A stretch of 64,000 nt of DNA from Autumnicola edwardsiae (GCF_031846505.1 NZ_JAVRHP010000003.1:25538-89537), one strand, 5' to 3'. Positions 9,268-18,063 are shown, counted from the stretch's first letter. Made by a program: numbers and translations. Notes: generated from the letters alone by a model not told the origin.

Positions 9268-9298
9268 AAGCCGACTTTAACGAGTCGGCTTTTTTTTT
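9268..9298 (+). terminator. Rho-independent terminator after the M1 peptidase
   Basis: AAGCCGACT (9268-9276) pairs perfectly with AGTCGGCTT (9283-9291), loop TTAACG, followed by a run of nine Ts. The tatA start codon lies only 30 bp beyond the T-run. Confidence 0.92.
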
Positions 9299-9313
9299 AG
9301 CCATATTTGTATT

Positions 9314-9321
9314 TATATTTG
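9314..9321 (+). promoter_or_regulatory. -7 element of tatA
   Basis: TATATTTG is an exact TAnnTTTG match and lies only 6 nt before the tatA ATG (9328), inside the 29-bp gap after the preceding terminator. No TTTG is seen at the -33 position, which falls in the T-run. Confidence 0.55.
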
Positions 9322-9327
9322 TGAGCT

Positions 9328-9609
9328 ATGTTATTACTACCATTATTTATAAGCGGTGCCGAAATCGCATTTATCATGTTTATCCTGGTCATGGTCTTTG
9401 GAGCTGATAAAATTCCGGAAATTGCACGGGGGTTGGGCAAAGGAATGAAGTCGCTTAAAAATGCTTCCAATGATATTAAAGGAGAAATCCAAAGAAGTGC
9501 CGAGAAACAGGGTATCGATAAAAATATGTCCAATGACATTAAAGGTGAAATAGATAAGGTAAGAGAAGATATCGATGACATCACCGGGTCTGTAAGACGT
9601 AAATTGTAA
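9328..9609 (+). CDS. tatA: Sec-independent (twin-arginine) translocase TatA/E family protein
   Basis: A 93-aa single-span membrane protein. The N-terminal helix (about 5-24) is followed by the amphipathic hinge FGADKIPEIARGLGKGM (about 24-40), the TatA signature, then a charged tail with the repeated unit SNDIKGEI. It forms the protein-conducting part of the Tat pathway with TatC, which is not in this window. No other in-frame start precedes the membrane helix. The mRNA may be leaderless, given the -7 element 6 nt upstream. PAP2 follows 17 bp later. Confidence 0.9.
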   Translation: MLLLPLFISGAEIAFIMFILVMVFGADKIPEIARGLGKGMKSLKNASNDIKGEIQRSAEKQGIDKNMSNDIKGEIDKVREDIDDITGSVRRKL

Positions 9610-9626
9610 TTAGCCTGTAAAAAAGC

Positions 9627-10187
9627 ATGTGGGAAAAGCTAAAACTGTGGGACAGGGAGCTTTTTATTTATCTGAACAGCTTAGGAATAGAATCTCACGA
9701 TAACTTCTGGATTTATGTAACGCAGCCGGAAAATTGGATTCCGCTGCACATTTTGTTTTTTATCCTTTTCTTTATTGCTTATCACTGGAGAAAGGCAGTT
9801 ATGACTTCACTTTTTCTAATTGCGACAGTTGGAACAACCTGGGTGTTTACCAATTTTGTAAAGGGAATTGCCATCAGGTTGCGGCCTAACAACAATCCAG
9901 ATTTAGCCGAAATAATACGTATCCTGCAGGAACCAACCAATTACAGTTTCTTCTCAGGCCATGCATCTACTTCTTTTGCAGCGGTTACCTTTATAGTCCT
10001 GGCTTTAAAAGATAAATCTTCCTGGATTTACCTGGCTTACATCTGGCCTGTAATTTTTGTGCTTAGCAGGATTTTCGTGGGCGTGCACTATCCTTCAGAT
10101 ATTATTGTGGGTACTTCTGTTGGTATTATAATGGCCTTTATATTCTTTTGGGCCTATCAAAAATCAGGTAAGCGTTTTGCCCTGTAA
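9627..10187 (+). CDS. PAP2-family membrane phosphatase
   Basis: A 186-aa integral membrane protein with about five or six helices. The three phosphatase motifs are present: K79...RP87 (KGIAIRLRP), SGH at 110-112 (FFSGHAS) and SR147-148...H154...D158 (SRIFVGVHYPSD). It probably dephosphorylates a lipid phosphate, such as undecaprenyl pyrophosphate or phosphatidate, at the outer face of the inner membrane; the substrate cannot be read from sequence. It lies 17 bp behind tatA, probably co-transcribed. Confidence 0.88.
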   Translation: MWEKLKLWDRELFIYLNSLGIESHDNFWIYVTQPENWIPLHILFFILFFIAYHWRKAVMTSLFLIATVGTTWVFTNFVKGIAIRLRPNNNPDLAEIIRILQEPTNYSFFSGHASTSFAAVTFIVLALKDKSSWIYLAYIWPVIFVLSRIFVGVHYPSDIIVGTSVGIIMAFIFFWAYQKSGKRFAL

Positions 10188-10212
10188 TTAGTCAGTTTAA
10201 AATATTGTAAGT

Positions 10213-10854
10213 TTATTTTTTACGGGTTAAGGTAAGTCCATCCCGTACAGGTAGAATAACTGTTTCTACGCGGGTATCGTTCACCAGCATCTCATTGTAC
10301 ATCAGCAAAGCTTTTGTAGATTCATCATCGGGTTTTAATTCTTCAACCACTTTGCCGCTCCACAGTACATTATCAGATAAAATTACTCCTCCAGGATTCA
10401 TCTTGTTAATAATGAGATCAAAATAGGCGGGATAATTGGGCTTATCTGCATCTATAAAAACAAGGTCAAAATTTTCATGGATCTGCGGAATTATTTCAAC
10501 AGCATCACCAAGATATTGTTTAATGTTACTGCTATATGCTGATGCTTCAAAATATTCTCTCTGAAAATCGTAAAGTTCTTCATTCACATCAATGGTATGT
10601 ATTTTTCCGTTTTCCGCCAGTCCTTCTGCCAGGCACAGGGCTGAGTAGCCTGTATAAGTTCCAATTTCAAGGATAGTTTTTGGTCTTATTATTTTGGATA
10701 ATAAACTTAGTAACCGCCCCTGGTAATGTCCGCTAAGCATACGTGGCTGAAGTATCTTCTGGTTAGTTTCCCTGTTTAGCCTGGCGAGAAGCTCAGGCTC
10801 CTTTTGAGAATGGGCAACAATATAATTATCAATTTTATCTGGCAGAAAATCCAT
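10213..10854 (-). CDS. SAM-dependent O-methyltransferase (caffeoyl-CoA/TrmR-like)
   Basis: A 213-aa class I methyltransferase. The SAM-binding motif I ILEIGTYTGYSALCLA lies around residues 61-76, followed by an acidic motif (HTIDVNEE) and the metal/substrate loop FIDADKPNY (about 133). The family includes cation-dependent catechol O-methyltransferases and the tRNA wobble-uridine enzyme TrmR; the sequence alone does not decide. It is divergent from kynU, and a role on kynurenine-pathway phenols is possible but unproven. Confidence 0.85.
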   Translation of the reverse strand: MDFLPDKIDNYIVAHSQKEPELLARLNRETNQKILQPRMLSGHYQGRLLSLLSKIIRPKTILEIGTYTGYSALCLAEGLAENGKIHTIDVNEELYDFQREYFEASAYSSNIKQYLGDAVEIIPQIHENFDLVFIDADKPNYPAYFDLIINKMNPGGVILSDNVLWSGKVVEELKPDDESTKALLMYNEMLVNDTRVETVILPVRDGLTLTRKK

Positions 10855-10870
10855 GATCTTTTCTTTTTTG

Positions 10871-10878
10871 CAAATTTA
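10871..10878 (-). promoter_or_regulatory. -7 element of the O-methyltransferase gene
   Basis: On the minus strand this reads TAAATTTG, an exact TAnnTTTG match, 16 nt before the start codon (10854). No clear -33 element. Confidence 0.5.
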
Positions 10879-10949
10879 AACAATTTAGGAAGGCGTTTTT
10901 AATTATGATTCTCTTTGGTAAATTGTATTTTTACCGCAAAACAAATGCT

Positions 10950-12233
10950 ATGCAATTCGAGAATAACAGGGAATTTGCTTTAAAACTGGATGCTGAAGAT
11001 GAACTCTCAAAATACAGAGATCAATTTATTTTTCCAAAAGTAGATGGAAAAGAGGTGATCTATTTTGTGGGGAATTCTCTTGGTCTACAGCCCAAATCGG
11101 CCGGAAAATATGTCGATGAGATTATGCAAGCTTGGGCAGAACTGGGCGTAGAAGGTCATTTTAAGGCAGAAAAATCCTGGTGGGACTACCACGAGCGCTT
11201 TGCAGATAAACTTGCAAAAGTGGTTGGGGCGAAACCTTCAGAAGTTACTGTTATGAACACCTTAACCGTGAATCTTCATTTACTGATGGTTTCCTTTTAT
11301 AGGCCTTCAGGAAAAAGATTCAAAATAATTTGTGAGGAAAAGGCATTTCCAAGCGACCAGTATATGCTTGCAAGTCAGGCGCGATTTCATGGATATGATC
11401 CTTCCGAAGCTATTGTGGAAGTGAAGAAACGCAATGGAGAAAACAATTTTAGAACCGAAGATGTTTTACAGACCATAAAGGAAGTAGGGGAGGAGTGCGC
11501 ACTAATTCTGATTGGCGGAGTAAATTATTACTCAGGACAGGTTTTTGATATGCAGAAAATTACTGAAGCCGGACACGAAATTGGTGCTTTTGTAGGCTGG
11601 GACTTAGCTCATGCGGCAGGGAATATCGAACTTAAACTGAATGACTGGAAGGTGGACTTCGCGGCCTGGTGTAGCTATAAGTACATGAATTCAGGTCCCG
11701 GAAATGCTTCCGGATGCTATATTAATGAAAAATACCACAACCTTAAGGACCTGCCTCGCTTTGAAGGCTGGTGGGGCCACAATAAGAAAAGGCGGTTTTT
11801 AATGGAACCCGAATTTCAACCGGAACCGGATGCAAATGCCTGGCAGATTAGTAATGTACCGGTTTTGGCACTTGCTCCTTACCTTGCTTCCCTGGAGATG
11901 TTTGATGAAGTGGGAATGCCGGCGCTTATCCGTAAAAGAAATAAAATTGTTGCCTACCTGGAATTTGTTTTACAGGAAATAGATAAAGAAGTGGAGAGTT
12001 CTTTCGAAATTATTACTCCGCCAGATCAAAACGAGAGAGGGACACAAATTTCGGTTTTTTTACATGGAGAAGGCAAGGAAATCTTTAACTACCTAATGAA
12101 AAATGGCATTTTTGTCGACTGGCGTGAACCAAATGTAATCAGACTGGCTCCCGCACCATTTTACTGTTCATTTTCAGATGTTTTTAACTTCGGACAGGTC
12201 CTTAAACAAGGGATTTTAGGTAAAAAAGAGTAA
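10950..12233 (+). CDS. kynU: Kynureninase
   Basis: A PLP enzyme (427 aa from the ATG at 10950) that converts kynurenine to anthranilate and 3-hydroxykynurenine to 3-hydroxyanthranilate. The Schiff-base Lys is about residue 244 in CSYKYMNSGPG, and GWDLAHAAGN is the conserved Asp segment. An upstream in-frame ATG at 10905 would add a non-conserved hydrophobic leader, so the start at 10950 is preferred. Kmo at 15983 supplies its preferred substrate, which makes this part of tryptophan degradation or de novo NAD synthesis. Confidence 0.95.
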   Translation: MQFENNREFALKLDAEDELSKYRDQFIFPKVDGKEVIYFVGNSLGLQPKSAGKYVDEIMQAWAELGVEGHFKAEKSWWDYHERFADKLAKVVGAKPSEVTVMNTLTVNLHLLMVSFYRPSGKRFKIICEEKAFPSDQYMLASQARFHGYDPSEAIVEVKKRNGENNFRTEDVLQTIKEVGEECALILIGGVNYYSGQVFDMQKITEAGHEIGAFVGWDLAHAAGNIELKLNDWKVDFAAWCSYKYMNSGPGNASGCYINEKYHNLKDLPRFEGWWGHNKKRRFLMEPEFQPEPDANAWQISNVPVLALAPYLASLEMFDEVGMPALIRKRNKIVAYLEFVLQEIDKEVESSFEIITPPDQNERGTQISVFLHGEGKEIFNYLMKNGIFVDWREPNVIRLAPAPFYCSFSDVFNFGQVLKQGILGKKE

Positions 12234-12282
12234 ATCACACTCAAATCCTGATATTTCTGTCCGATTTTTGACCGTAATGCAC

Positions 12283-12951
12283 CTATTGCACCGAAATATC
12301 TGAAAAGAAGAGCTCAAAGCTACCATCAGGTGACTTGTGAGATTTGGCAATTTTCAACCCACTATATTCCTGATAATCCTCCCAGGTGGTAGGCATTTCT
12401 CTATTCCCATCGGCAGATTTATAAACCCATTCCTGTACCATTAAATCATCATTATAATATATATCGTAAGTGTCACCAGGAGTGTAACCGCCATCGTTGG
12501 AATAAGAAACTATTAATTTATCCATTGTATCTCCACTTATGGGAGCTGTTGCGTTTTTTTCTTCTGTAATTTCTGCATCAGACCATACCAGTTGGTAAGG
12601 GAACAACAGCCAATAAGAATCATTTATGAATTTCTGATCTATTTCTTTCTCATCCTCTGTTAAATCTTCATCTTGTGTATAACTGCGTGTGCTGCCGTTT
12701 TCGGTGAGACTAATTTCATTGGTTTGCGGATTCCACTGCCAACTTCTTTGCGACCTAAGCGTATCCTGAACCTTTACATTAAACGTAAAATTAAGTTCTT
12801 CGACCTGGTCAAAAGACTCAAATCCATTCGCATCTGCTATCCTTTGTGGCAGGTCTGTATTTTCTGCTGAAGATGAAGTCCAAGCTTTATTGCTTTGATT
12901 ACAGCTCCATAGTGCTATGGATAAAATCAAAAGAAAGAATAATTTTTTCAT
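12283..12951 (-). CDS. Lipoprotein of unknown function
   Basis: A 222-aa protein with a lipoprotein signal (LILSIALWSC, lipid-modified Cys17). The mature part is acidic and rich in Trp and Tyr (RSQRSWQWNPQTNEISL, DSYWLLFPYQLVW, TPGDTYDIYYND), suggesting a beta-sheet fold. I do not recognise the family. It is convergent with kynU. Confidence 0.7.
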   Translation of the reverse strand: MKKLFFLLILSIALWSCNQSNKAWTSSSAENTDLPQRIADANGFESFDQVEELNFTFNVKVQDTLRSQRSWQWNPQTNEISLTENGSTRSYTQDEDLTEDEKEIDQKFINDSYWLLFPYQLVWSDAEITEEKNATAPISGDTMDKLIVSYSNDGGYTPGDTYDIYYNDDLMVQEWVYKSADGNREMPTTWEDYQEYSGLKIAKSHKSPDGSFELFFSDISVQ

Positions 12952-13019
12952 TGTAAGAAGTTTTGCCTTCCGCCTTATTTTCGGAAATTGTTAAACACTA
13001 AATATACAAATTACATTGA

Positions 13020-13778
13020 TTAAATGGCATTTATACTCATGCCGCCATCGGCAACTATATTCTGGCCGGTGATATAGGAGGATTTAGCCATAGCCAAAAA
13101 AGCAATAATAGAAGATATTTCTTTTGCCTGAGCAACTCTTTTTAAAGGAGTGCGGTTAACAATAGGATCTATTTTTTCCTTCTGTTCAAGGTAGCCGCGG
13201 GTGAGCGGTGTTTCGGTGAACCAGGGCGAAACCGCGTTAACCCTTATTCCGTCCATAGCCCATTCTACAGCCAGGCTTCGGGTTTGTTGAAGCAAGCCCG
13301 CTTTGGACATGGCATAAGGTGTGCCTGTACCTACATCTTGCGTGGCTGCGGAAGATGCTACGTTAATAATGGCTGCCTTGCCGGAATTTTTTAGAAAGGA
13401 GTATAATCTTCGGCTTAGCTCAAAGGGAGAAACCAAATTAACTTCGAGAACTTTACGGTATTCTTCTTCAGAATAATTCTGAGCTCTTTTCCTGATGTTT
13501 ATTCCGGCATTATTTACCAGCACATCAACAGTGCCCCAGTTCTCTTTAATCCATAAGCTTAATGTTTCCTGGCTTTGCTTTAAGGAACAATCTGAAACTA
13601 TTCCCGTAGCAGGTAGTTTTAGATCCCTAAGTTCCTCCTGAAATTTCTTGACATCTTCCGCATTTCTGGCGGTAAATAAAACTTCTGCGCCTAGTTCTAA
13701 AAATTCTATAACAGTAGCTCTGCCAATACCCTTAGTACCTCCCGTTATTACAGCTTTTCTTCCATTTAAAGTCCACAT
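13020..13778 (-). CDS. Short-chain dehydrogenase/reductase (tropinone-reductase-like)
   Basis: A 252-aa classical SDR. The nucleotide-binding motif TGGTKGIG is at residues 12-19, NNAG at 89-92, the catalytic Ser in NVASSAAT (about 142) and Tyr155-Lys159 in TPYAMSKAG. The closing GQNIVADGGMSI is typical. It is NAD(P)H-dependent and cytoplasmic; the substrate is unknown. It sits between kynU and kmo, so a role in kynurenine metabolism is an inference from location only. Confidence 0.88.
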   Translation of the reverse strand: MWTLNGRKAVITGGTKGIGRATVIEFLELGAEVLFTARNAEDVKKFQEELRDLKLPATGIVSDCSLKQSQETLSLWIKENWGTVDVLVNNAGINIRKRAQNYSEEEYRKVLEVNLVSPFELSRRLYSFLKNSGKAAIINVASSAATQDVGTGTPYAMSKAGLLQQTRSLAVEWAMDGIRVNAVSPWFTETPLTRGYLEQKEKIDPIVNRTPLKRVAQAKEISSIIAFLAMAKSSYITGQNIVADGGMSINAI

Positions 13779-13816
13779 AAATGAGTTTTGGCTAAATGTA
13801 AGGTTTATTGGTAAGA

Positions 13817-13951
13817 AAGAGGTTGTATAAAAAAAGCTTCCAAATTGCTATGCCTTATCCATTTCAGAATTGATCGTTCTGATTTTAAACTTCCGCAAGC
13901 ACCTGGATTATTCAGTTTCGACGAACAATAGAATTCTTTAGACAACCTCTT
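13817..13951. repeat. MITE-like or IS-remnant element with terminal inverted repeats
   Basis: AAGAGGTTGT (13817-13826) recurs inverted at 13942-13951 (ACAACCTCTT); one base further in, TAAA is also shared. The 135-bp interior holds no intact reading frame. The ends look like IS termini, but no transposase or clear target-site duplication was found. Confidence 0.4.
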
Positions 13952-13972
13952 ATTATAGGTTTGGGCAGTGTG

Positions 13973-14128
13973 TTAAAGATTACGTCCGGTCAATAACTTG
14001 TACAAAACTAAAATTACTGCTACCACAATTAAAATGTGGATAATACTGCCTAGGTCTGGAAATGCAAAATATCCAACAAGCCATCCAATAATCAATAAAA
14101 CAATGATAAGCCAAATTAAATCTCTCAT
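13973..14128 (-). CDS. Small membrane protein, lmo0937/DUF5670-like
   Basis: A 51-aa reading frame: MRDLIWLIIVLLIIGWLVGY, then a short FAFPDLGSIIH link, a second hydrophobic stretch and a basic tail KLLTGRNL. Two membrane helices separated by a loop and the closing LLxGR are the pattern of the lmo0937-type proteins that are widespread and often stress-induced. There is no ribosome binding site of note. It is the only supported gene in the 13.8-14.8 kb gap. Confidence 0.7.
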   Translation of the reverse strand: MRDLIWLIIVLLIIGWLVGYFAFPDLGSIIHILIVVAVILVLYKLLTGRNL

Positions 14129-14769
14129 AGTGGAGTAGTATTTAGCAGCTTTCGCTGCGGATTAGTTAATATTATTTTTTGTACAGGTAAAGCAGAATCT
14201 ATAAGTGACTTCTGCAACGTCTAACGAAGTTATGTAATCCTTTTTCCTGCTAATCAAAATTTAACGTGTGTTTAACTATTCTAAAATCGGAATACAATTT
14301 TATTGCTTCAGTATAAATACTCAAATACAACGTATCAACCTAGTCTGGATCACATTGTAAAAGGAGAGCGAAATATCCCGTAATCATAAGCCACGGTGGA
14401 TGTGGTGGGCATAATCCTCATCAGGGTTTTTTTAACAGCGTGGTGCAAACAATTCATCTATGTTTCTGTATTCCAGTAAAACCGGGGTAGGGAGGCTTGT
14501 TTTTAAGCTTGTTTGGGCGTAATCTGACATTTATCTTCAAAAATTCTACTCCTATATTCTCTTCAGCCTAAAATTTGCCGCACAAAACCTTCTATCTGTG
14601 AAATATCAATCTCATCATGATGAACATGTCCGTAATCTACTATTGAATCGCATTTCCATAAAAATATGAGTGTAATCCTCCTGCTCTTCCTTGTATGATA
14701 TTGGTTTAGCTGATCTGCCAGGATTAATCAAAGTGTTTCTCATTTTCAGCCATGAATCCGGTATCAAAT
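14129..14769. other. Gene-poor region with degenerate reading frames
   Basis: About 640 bp without a supported gene. On the minus strand, short protein-like fragments appear in different frames: an open frame 14563-14727 ending SQIEGFVRQILG and a 32-codon frame starting near 14533 (MSDYAQTSLKTSLP). Neither has a family I recognise. This looks like decayed coding sequence. Confidence 0.4.
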
Positions 14770-15429
14770 TTAATCTTTCTGCAAGGTATTATTCTTAAAG
14801 AAGGATTTTATTTCCTGCCCGGGTCTGGCATAATGAAAACGGTCAAGAAGTGTGGGGAGTGCATAACCATCCAGCCCGTTAACTGCAACTGTACCTGCAT
14901 CATCCAGCCTAAGCCAACCGTCTGGGGCCTGTATACTTTCATCAAAATATATGTGTTCTATGGCTGCTACAATCAGCAACGTGTCGTTTTCCTTAATCTC
15001 ATACTCATTTAGATACTTACAACCCAGTTTTACTATGGATTGCTTTACATAAGGTGCAAAAAAGTTGTCGAGATATTCTTCTTCAAGACCGGTTTTTTGA
15101 AATTCAGATACTTCTTCATCATACTTTGCGGCCGTTTGATGAGCGCTTTCTATCATGTTCTCCTGTACATGATTTACTGTAAAATAGGAGTTTTCCTTTA
15201 TGTTCTTATAAGTATTCCGGGGGATGTGGGTAGGACGGGTAATAAATCCAAGAAGGGCAGGATTACTTCCCAAATGAGTAACAGAACTAAAAACGGCCAC
15301 ATTTACTAAGTTGTTTTTTGACTTTGTGGCAATGAGGTTCGCAGATTTATACCCTGTGCAACTATTTATGAGATTAAGCTGGAAAATTTTTTCCATTTCC
15401 TTAATATCACTGGCAGTAAAATGTTTCAT
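14770..15429 (-). CDS. Flavin reductase-like domain protein
   Basis: A 219-aa protein of the FMN-binding split-barrel flavin reductase family. NVAVFSSVTHLGSNPALLGFITRP is the typical flavin/substrate segment near residues 43-66, followed by RNTYKNIKENSYFTVNHV. It could provide reduced flavin or act on its own substrate. It lies upstream of kmo on the opposite strand; Kmo-type enzymes reduce their own FAD with NADPH, so no direct partnership is required. Confidence 0.82.
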   Translation of the reverse strand: MKHFTASDIKEMEKIFQLNLINSCTGYKSANLIATKSKNNLVNVAVFSSVTHLGSNPALLGFITRPTHIPRNTYKNIKENSYFTVNHVQENMIESAHQTAAKYDEEVSEFQKTGLEEEYLDNFFAPYVKQSIVKLGCKYLNEYEIKENDTLLIVAAIEHIYFDESIQAPDGWLRLDDAGTVAVNGLDGYALPTLLDRFHYARPGQEIKSFFKNNTLQKD

Positions 15430-15502
15430 GAAAAGATTAGTTGATTAATGGGATTTCAAGTTACTAATCACCCGCAATAATGTCTGTTAATGCTTTTTTA
15501 AT

Positions 15503-15748
15503 TTAGGCCTGGTTTTCAAGTTTATTGATTTTCATTTCATAAATTTCTATGGCCTCTCGTACTGCATCTACATTATCAGAGGATTTCTGGTGAGCATTTT
15601 CCATTGCTTTTTCAAGTCCGCTATCAGGGCTCTGGAATAGATCTGTTATAACATGATTAATTTTGTCAATAATGCTTTCCTGGCTGTTCTTAATATCTTC
15701 CAGTTTATTCAAAGTCGCCCTCATTTGCTCTAATTTTTGTTGATCCAT
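15503..15748 (-). CDS. Small coiled-coil protein of unknown function
   Basis: An 81-aa charged, helical protein beginning MDQQKLEQMRATLNKLEDIK and ending YEMKINKLENQA, with heptad-like Leu/Ile spacing. The frame stays open upstream to 15988, but that 80-residue extension overlaps the kmo leader, is basic and lacks coiled-coil character, so the ATG at 15748 is preferred. The family is not recognised. Confidence 0.6.
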   Translation of the reverse strand: MDQQKLEQMRATLNKLEDIKNSQESIIDKINHVITDLFQSPDSGLEKAMENAHQKSSDNVDAVREAIEIYEMKINKLENQA

Positions 15749-15982
15749 TATTCTTATTTTTTTGATTCGATAATAATTTAGGTGAAAAGCAGCAGGTAAA
15801 AAAAGGATTTGACATTTGTTTATGCTTTTAATTAAAAATCTCTTTATTAATTTTCGAATTGGCCTAATTCCATAGCCCTTCAAAGAGTCATATAGAGCTT
15901 CCTTTTCCTGAAATTCATAAATAATGAGTACTTTCGCGAGGGGATATGCGGCCCTTAAAGGCGCGCGTAACAAAGTTTGTAC

Positions 15983-17332
15983 ATGCAAAAAGAAAAAAGT
16001 ATTGCTGTAGTCGGTTCCGGGCTTGTGGGATCTCTGTTGGCTCTTTATTTAAAAAATATGGGTCATGAGGTTACTGTCTTTGATCGAAGACAGGATGTTA
16101 GAAAAGTAGAATTTTCTGGCAGGTCTATTAATCTGGCAATGTCCAACAGAGGTTGGAAGGCACTCAAAACGGCAGGAATAGAAACCGAAATACGAAAACT
16201 CGCTCTTCCTCTGGATAAAAGAGCTATGCATGTAAACAATAAGCCACTTTACTTTCAGAAATATGGAAAAGAAGGTGAAGCTATATATTCTATTTCCCGC
16301 GGAATCTTAAACCGAAAAATGATTGATCTTGCGGAAGATGCAGGCGTTAAATTCAGGTTTGGGGAAAAGATTTGGGATATCAATATGCCAGAAGCGAAGC
16401 TTTACACAGGAGAATCTGAAAAAGGGGAGTGGAAGGAATATTGTTTTGATCTTATTTTTGGAGCAGATGGTGCATTTTCCCGTATCCGTCACAAGATGCA
16501 GCGGCAGAGTCGCTTTGATTATAGCCAACACTTTATAGATGTGGGGTATAAAGAACTTCGCATTCCCGCCAATAGCGACGGCACTCATAAACTGGATAAC
16601 GCCTCCTTTCATATCTGGCCGCGCGGTAAATTTATGCTTATTGCCATGCCTAATCAGGATGGAAGTTTTACCTGCACGCTCTTTATGCCTTTTGAAGGTG
16701 AAGTGTCTTTTGAAAGTATTACTACAGAAGAAAAAGCAGAAGAATTCTTTGAAACCTTTTTTCCTGATATCAAGGATGAAATTTCTAATTTAAAGCGGGA
16801 TTTCTTTAAAAATCCTACCAGCGCAATGGTTACTATTAAGTGTTTTCCATGGACATTTAACGATAAGGTAGCTCTAGTTGGTGATTCTGCGCATGCTGTT
16901 GTTCCTTTTTATGGACAAGGGATGAATGCCGGCTTCGAGGATATTTCAGTTTTGTTTGAAAAAATCCGGAAATATAAGGATAACTGGCAACTGATTTTTC
17001 AGGAATACCAGAAAGAAAGAAAACCAAATACCGATGCTATTGCAGAACTCAGCTACAGAAATTTTATCGAGATGAGCAGTAAAACCGCTGATCCCGATTT
17101 TCTTCTTCGGAAGAAGATAGAGAACCGCTTTGGCGAAAAGCATCCCGGAAGCTGGGTCCCCCTGTATTCACGGGTTACTTTTTCTGATAAACCTTACGCT
17201 GAAGCGTTGGCAATTGGAGAGAAGCAGCGCAGAATAATGGACGAGGTTATGGAAATGCCAAATATCGGTAAAAAGTGGAACCACGAGGAAGTAGAGAACA
17301 GGATTCTGGAACTTCTTGCAGCAGCCATGTAA
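15983..17332 (+). CDS. kmo: Kynurenine 3-monooxygenase
   Basis: A 449-aa FAD-dependent aromatic hydroxylase that converts L-kynurenine to 3-hydroxykynurenine with NADPH and O2. The Rossmann motif GSGLVGS is at 11-17, the DG motif GADGAFSRIR is in the middle, and Asp301 sits in ALVGDSAHAVVPFYGQGMNA, the second FAD motif. I chose the ATG at 15983; a TTG two codons upstream is also in frame. It pairs functionally with kynU 3.7 kb away. Tryptophan 2,3-dioxygenase and 3-hydroxyanthranilate dioxygenase are not in the window. Confidence 0.95.
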   Translation: MQKEKSIAVVGSGLVGSLLALYLKNMGHEVTVFDRRQDVRKVEFSGRSINLAMSNRGWKALKTAGIETEIRKLALPLDKRAMHVNNKPLYFQKYGKEGEAIYSISRGILNRKMIDLAEDAGVKFRFGEKIWDINMPEAKLYTGESEKGEWKEYCFDLIFGADGAFSRIRHKMQRQSRFDYSQHFIDVGYKELRIPANSDGTHKLDNASFHIWPRGKFMLIAMPNQDGSFTCTLFMPFEGEVSFESITTEEKAEEFFETFFPDIKDEISNLKRDFFKNPTSAMVTIKCFPWTFNDKVALVGDSAHAVVPFYGQGMNAGFEDISVLFEKIRKYKDNWQLIFQEYQKERKPNTDAIAELSYRNFIEMSSKTADPDFLLRKKIENRFGEKHPGSWVPLYSRVTFSDKPYAEALAIGEKQRRIMDEVMEMPNIGKKWNHEEVENRILELLAAAM

Positions 17333-17403
17333 TCAACTTCTCCTCCAGATTTTTATCATCTACTGTCAGGCAGAGATTAATACAAAGTAAGTTTTTGCCG
17401 ATT

Positions 17404-18063
17404 TTAGTGGTCGTTTTCCTTTAAAATATCCGGAAAATTCGACTTAAACCTGTTAAGCCTTGGGATAGAAACATTCTGAATATAAGGATTGTTTGGATTC
17501 TTCCTTTCATAGTCCTGGTGATAATCTTCTGCCACCCAAAACTTCTGAAATGGCAGAATTTCTGCGGCTATTGGTTCCTCATAATCTTGAGCTACCTGAG
17601 ATTTAACTTCCTCAACTATTTCTTTTTGTTGCTGATTTTGGAAAAACACTATAGAGCGATATTGAGATCCTATATCGGGGCCCTGGCCATTTACCTGTGT
17701 GGGGTCCTGGGAGCCAAAATAGACCTCTACCAAAGTTCTGAAGTCAACACTTTCAGGATCGTAAATAACTTCTACAGCTTCGGCATGTCCCGTTCTGCCA
17801 GTGTTACTTTCTTCATAGGTGGGATTTTTCGTGTGACCTCCTGCATAACCTGAAATTGCTTCATCCACTCCTTCAATACTTTCATAGATTGCCTCTACAC
17901 ACCAAAAACAGCCGCTGGCAAAATATGCACGTTCCATTCCATTTTCAGCAGGTACCTCTACAGGTTCGGCATTTGCAATTTCCGATTTTGTAACGGTTTT
18001 CTTTTGTGCCTGATTTCCGCAGGACATAAAAACAAATAAGAGTATAGTTAAAAAGCTTTTCAT
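17404..18063 (-). CDS. msrA: Peptide-methionine (S)-S-oxide reductase, lipoprotein form
   Basis: A 219-aa MsrA with catalytic Cys52 in GCFWC and the conserved GYAGG, GHAEAVEV and YRSIVFF segments. The N-terminus is a lipoprotein signal (VFMSCGN, Cys15), so the enzyme should repair oxidised methionine in envelope proteins rather than in the cytoplasm. It is followed upstream on the same strand by another lipoprotein gene 29 bp away, probably co-transcribed. Confidence 0.95.
   Translation of the reverse strand: MKSFLTILLFVFMSCGNQAQKKTVTKSEIANAEPVEVPAENGMERAYFASGCFWCVEAIYESIEGVDEAISGYAGGHTKNPTYEESNTGRTGHAEAVEVIYDPESVDFRTLVEVYFGSQDPTQVNGQGPDIGSQYRSIVFFQNQQQKEIVEEVKSQVAQDYEEPIAAEILPFQKFWVAEDYHQDYERKNPNNPYIQNVSIPRLNRFKSNFPDILKENDH

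Noticed and set aside
14563..14727. 54-codon open minus-strand frame ending FVRQILG
   Set aside because: No plausible start codon and no family recognised; kept only as part of the degenerate region.
15749..15988. 80-residue N-terminal extension of the small coiled-coil gene
   Set aside because: It overlaps the kmo leader, is not coiled coil, and an internal ATG at 15748 fits the conserved part better.
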